Origin: Candidatus Avelusimicrobium facis
Lineage (GTDB): Bacteria; Elusimicrobiota; Elusimicrobia; Elusimicrobiales; Elusimicrobiaceae
DNA length: 22,706 bases
Reading direction: 5' to 3'
Assembly (NCBI GenBank): GCA_900762815.1
Contig: CAAFHX010000020.1
Span: 1-22,706 of the forward strand
Part shown: positions 8,408 through 13,574 of the stretch, piece by piece
How the letters are laid out: every line of letters starts with the position of its first letter
Position numbering within the stretch: position 1 is the first letter of the stretch
Notes under the pieces: generated by a model
Told to the model about the DNA's origin: nothing
The model's input: only the letters and a program-made list of their open reading frames with translations
Databases searched by the model: none
Position numbers and translations under genes: made by a program

Positions 8408-9127
8408 ATGGACGAAGCAATAAAACGTATCAAAAACGCCCGTCGGGGCGTAGTATTTACGGGGGCCGGGGTGTCGGTAGAGAGCGGCATTCCCCCCTTT
8501 ACGGGTGCGGGCGGCTTGTGGAACCAATACGACCCGAAGTTTATTGAGCTGGATTTCTTTTACGGACATCCCACCCGCAGCTGGCAGGAGATGAAGAAAA
8601 TCTTTTTTACGTGTATGGACGAGGCCCAACCCAACAAGGCCCACCGGGTCATCGCGCAGTTAGAGAAACGGGGCGGGTTTCAGGGCGTCATTACACAAAA
8701 TATTGACGGCCTGCACCAAAAGGCCGGCAGTAAAAATGTGCAAGAGTTTCACGGCACCATTCATCAAATGCACTGCATTGCTTGCGGGCGCAAATACAAG
8801 ACGGAGGAGGTGAGCCTGGACGAGCTGCCCCCTAAATGTTTTTGCGGCGGGGTGCTCAAGCCCGATTTTGTGTTTTACGGCGAAGGGATTAACCCGGCCG
8901 TTTATACCGCCAGCCAGGAGCTGGCCGAAGAGGCCGATGTGATGCTGGTGGTGGGTACCGCCGGGCAGGTTATGCCCGCGTGCAGCCTGCCGCTGCTGGC
9001 CAAGCAGTTTGGGGCCACGATTATAGAGGTCAATACCTTGCCCTCGGCCTATACCGACGGCGTGAGCGACTTTTTCTTCCAAGAAAAAGCCACGGAATTT
9101 TTTAGTAAATTAGAACAAGCGCTGTAA
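8408..9127 (+). CDS. cobB: Sir2-family NAD-dependent protein deacylase (sirtuin)
   Basis: Sirtuin of 239 residues. It would remove acyl groups from protein lysines using NAD. The NAD loop GAGVSVESGIPPF is at 19-31, TQNIDGLH at 96-103, catalytic His115 in EFHGT, zinc cysteines C123/C126 and C144/C146, GTAGQVMPA (183-191) and IEVN (206-209). The usual FRG after the NAD loop is FTG here: Thr32 replaces the conserved NAD-contacting Arg. The Tyr/Arg pair of CobB/SIRT5-type desuccinylases is not obvious, so acyl preference is open. The start at 8408 is preferred over an in-frame ATG at 8354, which lies upstream of the -10 at 8395; the mRNA would be leaderless, with only a weak AGG before the ATG. 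A bidirectional terminator follows. Confidence 0.88.
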   Translation: MDEAIKRIKNARRGVVFTGAGVSVESGIPPFTGAGGLWNQYDPKFIELDFFYGHPTRSWQEMKKIFFTCMDEAQPNKAHRVIAQLEKRGGFQGVITQNIDGLHQKAGSKNVQEFHGTIHQMHCIACGRKYKTEEVSLDELPPKCFCGGVLKPDFVFYGEGINPAVYTASQELAEEADVMLVVGTAGQVMPACSLPLLAKQFGATIIEVNTLPSAYTDGVSDFFFQEKATEFFSKLEQAL

Positions 9128-9131
9128 ATAA

Positions 9132-9156
9132 AAAACCCGCCTTTCCGGTGGGTTTT
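9132..9156. terminator. Bidirectional terminator between sirtuin and DUF805 gene
   Basis: Stem AAAACCCGCC (9132-9141) / GGTGGGTTTT (9147-9156), 10 bp with one G-T wobble and a TTTCC loop. The T-run on one side and A-run on the other serve convergent transcripts from both strands. Confidence 0.75.
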
Positions 9157-9160
9157 AAGC

Positions 9161-9562
9161 TTATAAATCCTGGGGTTCGGGGCCGAAGCGGTTTTCCCCC
9201 ACCTGACCGGGGAGCAACATAAATATGATTGTGACCAGCGTCCCCAGCGAGGGTATAAATCGCAGCAATTGCCACCAACCGCTTAAGTTCAAGTCATGCA
9301 GCCGGCGCGTTAAAATACCCAAGGGCAAGAGAATGCCTCCAATCCATACAGCCAAGATGCAAAGGAGAACGCCAATCCACCCGGCGCCTTGTCCGCATCC
9401 GGCGCAGCTCATTTCTCCGGCGGCCACCGTAGAAAAGACAGCCACAAAGAAGAAAGCTATATAGCACACCGCCAGCCACAGAAAGTAGAGCCAAATTTCT
9501 TTGCGGTTGCTGCGTCCTTGGCAGTCCAGCATATGTTTGAGGGGGTGAATTAAGTATTTCAT
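9161..9562 (-). CDS. DUF805 family membrane protein (first copy)
   Basis: Small inner-membrane protein of 133 residues with DUF805 hallmarks: GRSNRKEIWLYF near the N-terminus (usual GRarRkeFW pattern), three or four hydrophobic segments, RRLHDLNLSGWW (the RRLHD-x-x-x-SGWW block) and a C-terminal ENRFGPEP. The function of the family is unknown. The ATG overlaps the stop of the HD-hydrolase gene in an ATGA arrangement, so the two are translationally coupled. It is the last gene of its minus-strand operon. Two extra Cys in the periplasmic-looking loop (MSCAGCGQG) are unusual and could form a disulfide or bind metal. Confidence 0.85.
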   Translation of the reverse strand: MKYLIHPLKHMLDCQGRSNRKEIWLYFLWLAVCYIAFFFVAVFSTVAAGEMSCAGCGQGAGWIGVLLCILAVWIGGILLPLGILTRRLHDLNLSGWWQLLRFIPSLGTLVTIIFMLLPGQVGENRFGPEPQDL

Positions 9563-10152
9563 TTGGTAGTAGTCTCTATTTGGTTTTTTACTTCATTTTC
9601 CGTTTCCTGCATGGCTTGCAGGGTTTTGTCTAGCAGGGCGTCTATTTCCCATCCCAGCATGGCTGCGCCCTGCTTCATCACCTCGCGCGAACAGCCGGCG
9701 GCAAATTTTTTATCTTTAAATTTTTTCTTTAAGCTGCCCAGCTCCATATCCGTGCAACTTTTAGACGGGCGCATACGCGCCGCCGCGCCAATCAGCCCGG
9801 TCAGCTCGTCAACGGCAAAGAGGACTTTTTCCATTTCATCGGTGGGTTGCACGTCGCAAGCCAGGCCGTAGCCGTGGCTGCATACGGCGTGTACCAATTC
9901 GGGCTCGGCGCGGATTTCCGCCAACAGCTGCGGGGCTTTTTGGCAATGCGCTTGCGGGAATTTTTCAAAGTCCACATCGTGCAGCAGCCCGCACAAACGC
10001 CAAAAGGCGGCCTCTTCGCCGCGGCCCAGGTGTTGGGCAAACCAGCCCATGACCGCTTCCACCGTCAGCGCGTGCAGCAAATGAAACGGCGCTTGATTGT
10101 ATTTTTGCAGCAGGGCCAACGCTTGCTCGCGGGTTACTTGGGTTTGAAACAT
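9559..10152 (-). CDS. HD-superfamily hydrolase
   Basis: HD-domain metal-dependent phosphohydrolase of 197 residues, resembling the small 'predicted HD superfamily hydrolase' group. The metal-ligand pattern H...HD...D is visible as His27 (LLHALT), His58-Asp59 (LLHDVDFEKFP) and Asp115 (VDELTGL), with His93 (CSHGYG) between. The substrate is unknown; nucleotides or phosphomonoesters are typical for the superfamily. The start has AGGAG about 6 bases upstream of the ATG. It lies 11 bases after the GDPD-like gene and overlaps the DUF805 gene by 4, indicating one transcript. The C-terminal 50 residues are Lys/Glu-rich and helical. Confidence 0.8.
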   Translation of the reverse strand: MFQTQVTREQALALLQKYNQAPFHLLHALTVEAVMGWFAQHLGRGEEAAFWRLCGLLHDVDFEKFPQAHCQKAPQLLAEIRAEPELVHAVCSHGYGLACDVQPTDEMEKVLFAVDELTGLIGAAARMRPSKSCTDMELGSLKKKFKDKKFAAGCSREVMKQGAAMLGWEIDALLDKTLQAMQETENEVKNQIETTTK

Positions 10153-10163
10153 ATTTTCTCCTG

Positions 10164-10967
10164 TTAAAACGGCAAAAGGGTGTATTCGTCCAGCATAAAA
10201 ATACGCACCGACGGGTCCTTTAGCATGTGGCGCTTCATCAGCGGCTTTTTGTAGCTGGGGCGCACGGTGCCGGAGTAATAAATGGCCTTAGGCATATTGG
10301 GAAAATAAGCCTTTAAAAAGGGGTACTTGCCAAAGCTGGCCGCCACGGCGGCGGGGCGGTATTGCTGCCACTCTTGCAAGGCTTGCGCATTGAGTGCTTG
10401 GCGGCGGGCAGGGTCGCCTCCGTCCTCTTCAAACCCTTCCGGGATTTGCAACAGCAAGCCCAAATCCTTTTTCTTGAGCAGCTGTGCCGTCGGCCCGGGG
10501 CCGGCCTCAAAGAGCAGCTGTTGCGCGGGAATGGCGTATTGCGCGGCGACGGAGAGGATTTCGTCTATTTGTGCTTCCGTCGGGGCGAACTTTAAATCAA
10601 TCCACCAGCTTTTGTCCTGCGGGCGTTGCAGGGCGGCAAAAATATCGTTTAAGCGCACCCGCTTGGACAGGCCCTTTTCATCGTGGGCGACGTACAAGCG
10701 GCCTTGTTTATCCTGGGATAAATCCAACTCAAAACCGGGGTATTTGCGCTCTTTGGCGCGGGCGCGGCCGGGGGTGTTGACTTGATGTAAAAACAACGGG
10801 TTTCCCCCCGCTTGCCACGCAGCAGCCGGGGCGGACAAATCCGGGGCTTGCCGCCGGGGAACGGGCGCAAATTTGGCGTGGACATAGCCTTGCATAAACA
10901 GCCCGTAAGCCCCTCCGGCCAGCCCGAGGGCCAGCAAAGCAAAAAGAATCGTGCGCAGCGTTTTCAT
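10164..10967 (-). CDS. Membrane-anchored GDPD/PI-PLC-like phosphodiesterase
   Basis: Protein of 267 residues with an N-terminal signal-anchor (about 5-24) and a periplasmic domain carrying the pattern of glycerophosphodiester phosphodiesterases. HQVNTPG (61-67) has the first catalytic His and the Asn, FELDL (79-83) gives Glu80/Asp82 metal ligands, VAHDE (93-97) gives the second His, and WIDLKF (122-127) is the IxxK strand. Divergence is otherwise high, so I call the superfamily rather than a specific enzyme. A substrate such as glycerophosphodiesters from membrane lipid turnover is inference. The ATG is only 6 bases beyond the T-run of an upstream terminator and has no Shine-Dalgarno, so expression is puzzling; the signal-anchor supports this start over the internal Met25. 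Confidence 0.65.
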   Translation of the reverse strand: MKTLRTILFALLALGLAGGAYGLFMQGYVHAKFAPVPRRQAPDLSAPAAAWQAGGNPLFLHQVNTPGRARAKERKYPGFELDLSQDKQGRLYVAHDEKGLSKRVRLNDIFAALQRPQDKSWWIDLKFAPTEAQIDEILSVAAQYAIPAQQLLFEAGPGPTAQLLKKKDLGLLLQIPEGFEEDGGDPARRQALNAQALQEWQQYRPAAVAASFGKYPFLKAYFPNMPKAIYYSGTVRPSYKKPLMKRHMLKDPSVRIFMLDEYTLLPF

Positions 10968-10973
10968 AAGGGC

Positions 10974-11004
10974 AAAAAAAGGGCCGCCCCCACAAGGGCA
11001 GCCC
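10974..11004 (-). terminator. Intrinsic terminator after the second DUF805 gene
   Basis: On minus: GGGCTGCCC (11004-10996), 6-base loop, GGGCGGCCC (10989-10981) with one T-G wobble, then seven T (10980-10974). It ends 6 bases before the GDPD-like ATG, so that gene depends on read-through or a hidden promoter. Confidence 0.8.
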
Positions 11005-11012
11005 CGGTTAGA

Positions 11013-11360
11013 TTAGTAATTATTTTCTTTGGTCGGCAGTAAGTACAGCACAAACAAAATCAAACCGCCCAACAACGGCAAGAACATAAGCAGCCACAGC
11101 CAGCCGCTAAAGCCCGCATCATGCAAGCGGCGGATTTGAATAGCCAAAGCCGGCAGAAATATGGCCAAGCTATAAAGAACATAGACCACGTTAAACAGCG
11201 AACCCAAGGTCCCATCCATACCGGACAAGAGGTAGAGCACCATGGCCACCAAGGCGTTAAACAGCAGAAACAGCCAGAACTGTTTGCGCGTAGCCCGGCC
11301 GGAAAAGTCTACATAGTGTTTGGTAATCACGTCCAAAAAATACGTCTGCAGTGCACCCAT
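11013..11360 (-). CDS. DUF805 family membrane protein (second copy)
   Basis: Inner-membrane protein of 115 residues of the same DUF805 family as the gene at 9161-9562, but clearly diverged from it. It shows FSGRATRKQFWLFLLF near the N-terminus, four hydrophobic segments and IRRLHDAGFSGWLWLL. It lacks the FGPdP tail of the other copy and ends in TKENNY. Function unknown. The start has AGGAG 8 bases upstream of the ATG, with an extended -10 (TGC-TATAGT) further upstream inside an inverted repeat. It is the first gene of the minus-strand cluster but is followed at once by a terminator. Confidence 0.85.
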   Translation of the reverse strand: MGALQTYFLDVITKHYVDFSGRATRKQFWLFLLFNALVAMVLYLLSGMDGTLGSLFNVVYVLYSLAIFLPALAIQIRRLHDAGFSGWLWLLMFLPLLGGLILFVLYLLPTKENNY

Positions 11361-11388
11361 TTTGTTATCTCCTTTTTTTATTTAGCAT

Positions 11389-11424
11389 CCAACGCAAATA
11401 CTATAGCATTTTTATATGCGTTGG
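11389..11424 (-). promoter_or_regulatory. Promoter flanked by an 8-bp inverted repeat
   Basis: Perfect inverted repeat CCAACGCA (11389-11396) / TGCGTTGG (11417-11424) with a 20-base centre. The centre holds the extended -10 TGC-TATAGT (11408 to 11400, minus) of the DUF805 gene. The arms lie about 28 bp apart centre to centre and bracket the -10, as expected of an operator for a dimeric repressor. No T-run follows, so it is unlikely to be a terminator. Confidence 0.45.
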
Positions 11425-11441
11425 GAAACGGTGTTTTTAAA

Positions 11442-13238
11442 TTATTTGTAAAAGCGGCTAAATTCCTTTAAGCTTTGCCCCAAGGCATTGGCGCTGACGG
11501 GGGTGTCGGACGGGGTGAAATTTTCGTCATAGCTGGTCATGCCGCCGTAATTGTTCAGCACGGAGATTTTGTCCCCCTCCCGCACGGCTTTGTTGGTGTA
11601 GCTGGATATGATAGTCCACGGGCGCGGGGTGGGGTCCATCAGGTCCTGGCCGATGCTGTAATCGTCGGTCGGATTGGGGCAGCCCAAGGCGTGCCGCAGC
11701 AAAAAGGGGACCACATCATAATGTGCGGTGCGGTAGGTTTTTTCTCCGCCCGCTTTCCCCGGCCACCACACCAGCAGCGGCACATGGGTTTGGTACTTGG
11801 CAAAATTGCTGTTGTGGCCCCAAAAATTGTGGCGGGTGTCATTGATTTCCTGCCCGTGGTCCCCGGTTAAGAGGACGAGGGTGTTTTTCTCTAAGCCGCG
11901 TTGTTTTAGGGTGGCAAACACTTGGCCCAGCAGGCTGTCTATGTAATGGACCGAATTTTTATAGCGGTTCATATAGGGCGTGGGGTCGGTGTTTTTGGTC
12001 AGCAAAAGGTAATTCATTTCATCGCCATAAGGGGTGAACGGAGTGGCGTAATCGGGCGGGAATTCCTGCCCGTGGGCGGAATCGTAAAACAAAAAGCCGA
12101 AGAAGGGGCGGCTCTTGTCGCGCTGGTCTAAAAATTGCAGGAATTCTTCTTGGGCATTTTCGTCGCGCTCGGGCTTGGTGGTGCCTTTAGAGGCAATACG
12201 TAAGTTATCAATCTGCGCAAAGACGTTTTTGTTAAAGGCCGGGCTGTTTATACGGGCGCTGGCGTAAATAGCAAACTGATAGCCCTGTTCGGCCAATTGC
12301 TGCATAAGCACCGGGCGCCGCTTGGCCCCGGTCAGGCTGTCCCAATACGCATAAGGAATGGAATAAAACAGCGAAAAGACCCCCGCTTCCGTGGCATTGC
12401 CCCCGGCCAGGTGGTCGGTAAAATAAAAGGCGTACGGAGATTGCCGGTACGCGGCGTAGGTGTGCGGCATGATTTGTGGGGTAAAGGAGTCGGCCCGCCA
12501 AGAGTCTATCAAAATCAGCAAAATATTAGGCCGCGCGGCCGGGGTGCATTGCAGCGGGTTGCGCGGGTAATTTAACGTGCCGGCTCGGGGTGTTTCGTAC
12601 GGCTGGCTTTTGGGCTCAAACCCCATTTTGCGCAGGCGGCGGTTGAGGCTGAGCGGCTGCGCCCAAGGCAAATAGGTTACCTGCGTCAACACCGAGGGCA
12701 CCAACATAAATTTTGCCCAGGCGTACATGGCATTGTATCCGCCCCAGACCAGCAGCAAAATGCACGCCACCGCGCCGATGGTTTTGCCGCCCCAAGGGGT
12801 TTTGCGCGCCAGCACCGCCAGCCCCGCGCTCAAGCCCCACATCAAACAGACGGCCAAACCAAACAGCACCCACATAGACGCTGGAAAAACGAAAATTTCC
12901 CGTCCGGCCGGGCCGAAAAAGAGCTGCAACATGGACAGGCTGATGTGAAAGCGGTACTGCGTGTAAACAAAAACGTCCAGGCTCAGCGCCACATTAAACG
13001 CCCCGCCCAGGCCGACCGCACCCCATAAGGCGGTTTTCGGCCCAATCAAGCGCAGCAGCGCCAGCAGCACAAACAGCCCCACAGCAAACATAAAGGCATT
13101 GCCCGGGATAAACAGGGCGGTAAACAGCCCCCCCGTCCAAGACGGATAAAACCCGCTGACCCCAAAATATGCCAGCGAGAGCAAACACCAAAGCAGAAAT
13201 TCCAAAAAACAAAACCAAAAAATATGTTTCAAATTCAT
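11442..13238 (-). CDS. YejM/PbgA-like membrane protein with sulfatase-fold domain
   Basis: Inner-membrane protein of 598 residues: five N-terminal membrane segments (about 7-29, 37-62, 69-92, 118-142, 153-176) and a periplasmic alkaline-phosphatase-superfamily domain from about 237. Size and layout match E. coli YejM (586), and the domain aligns by eye over LILIDSWRADSF (241-252), LAGGNATEAGVFSLFYSIP (278-295) and SIGQDLMDP. Catalytic positions look intact: Asp245 first ligand, Thr283 nucleophile position, Asp460-His461 (TGDHGQ) and His475. E. coli YejM has lost the DHG motif (AGRG there, from memory), so this homologue may be an active transferase or hydrolase. In E. coli, YejM controls LpxC turnover and hence LPS synthesis. 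TATAAT ends 6 bases before the ATG, with no Shine-Dalgarno. Confidence 0.82.
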   Translation of the reverse strand: MNLKHIFWFCFLEFLLWCLLSLAYFGVSGFYPSWTGGLFTALFIPGNAFMFAVGLFVLLALLRLIGPKTALWGAVGLGGAFNVALSLDVFVYTQYRFHISLSMLQLFFGPAGREIFVFPASMWVLFGLAVCLMWGLSAGLAVLARKTPWGGKTIGAVACILLLVWGGYNAMYAWAKFMLVPSVLTQVTYLPWAQPLSLNRRLRKMGFEPKSQPYETPRAGTLNYPRNPLQCTPAARPNILLILIDSWRADSFTPQIMPHTYAAYRQSPYAFYFTDHLAGGNATEAGVFSLFYSIPYAYWDSLTGAKRRPVLMQQLAEQGYQFAIYASARINSPAFNKNVFAQIDNLRIASKGTTKPERDENAQEEFLQFLDQRDKSRPFFGFLFYDSAHGQEFPPDYATPFTPYGDEMNYLLLTKNTDPTPYMNRYKNSVHYIDSLLGQVFATLKQRGLEKNTLVLLTGDHGQEINDTRHNFWGHNSNFAKYQTHVPLLVWWPGKAGGEKTYRTAHYDVVPFLLRHALGCPNPTDDYSIGQDLMDPTPRPWTIISSYTNKAVREGDKISVLNNYGGMTSYDENFTPSDTPVSANALGQSLKEFSRFYK

Positions 13239-13244
13239 ATATAA

Positions 13245-13250
13245 ATTATA
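13245..13250 (-). promoter_or_regulatory. -10 element of the YejM-like gene
   Basis: Perfect TATAAT (13250 to 13245) preceded by AGC; only 6 bases separate it from the ATG at 13238, predicting a leaderless mRNA. No good -35 match is visible. Confidence 0.55.
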
Positions 13251-13336
13251 GCTAAATTTGCTTTAGTCCCGCAGAGAAGTGAGTGGAATAGGGCCAACGG
13301 AATGTATCCAACGAAATGCCCCAAATTACGCAGAAG

Positions 13337-13408
13337 TACCCCCATACAGAATCGAACTGTAATCCCCTGCTTAGAAGGCAGGTGCTCTATCCATTGAGCT
13401 ATGGGGGC
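13337..13408 (-). tRNA. tRNA-Arg (anticodon UCU)
   Basis: A 72-base cloverleaf on the minus strand. Acceptor GCCCCCA pairs with TGGGGGT (first pair a G-U wobble), the D arm is GCTC-AATGGATA-GAGC, and the anticodon stem CCTGC/GCAGG carries loop CTTCTAA with anticodon TCT. The variable loop is GGAT and the T arm is TACAG-TTCGATT-CTGTA, with discriminator A. CCA is not encoded. The anticodon TCT reads AGA/AGG arginine codons. It has its own promoter at 13436-13464; no terminator is evident downstream. Confidence 0.93.
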
Positions 13409-13435
13409 ATAAACACAAAACAAACTTCTTTTACT

Positions 13436-13464
13436 ATTTTACAAAAATTCCGGCCAAGATACAA
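13436..13464 (-). promoter_or_regulatory. Promoter of tRNA-Arg
   Basis: On minus: TTGTAT (13464 to 13459), 17-bp spacer, TAAAAT (13441 to 13436). Start of transcription would fall about 20-25 bases before the tRNA 5' end. Confidence 0.55.
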
Positions 13465-13562
13465 AGGAGCTTTTTTCGCCATCGCTGCTGGGGGCTGGCC
13501 GGGTCCAAAGTGCCCAGAGTAAAATAGGCCTTATAACCCTTTTTTTTGGGGTATTTCTTTCT

Positions 13563-13568
13563 TACAAT
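13563..13568 (+). promoter_or_regulatory. -10 element of the exported kinase-like gene
   Basis: TACAAT ends 6 bases before the ATG at 13575. There is no Shine-Dalgarno in between (ACAAAC), so the mRNA should be leaderless. No clear -35; the region upstream is a T-run. Confidence 0.5.
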
Positions 13569-13574
13569 ACAAAC

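Noticed and set aside
11389..11424. Terminator for the YejM-like gene
   Set aside because: The inverted repeat has a 20-base loop and no T-run, and it surrounds a promoter, so an operator is more likely.
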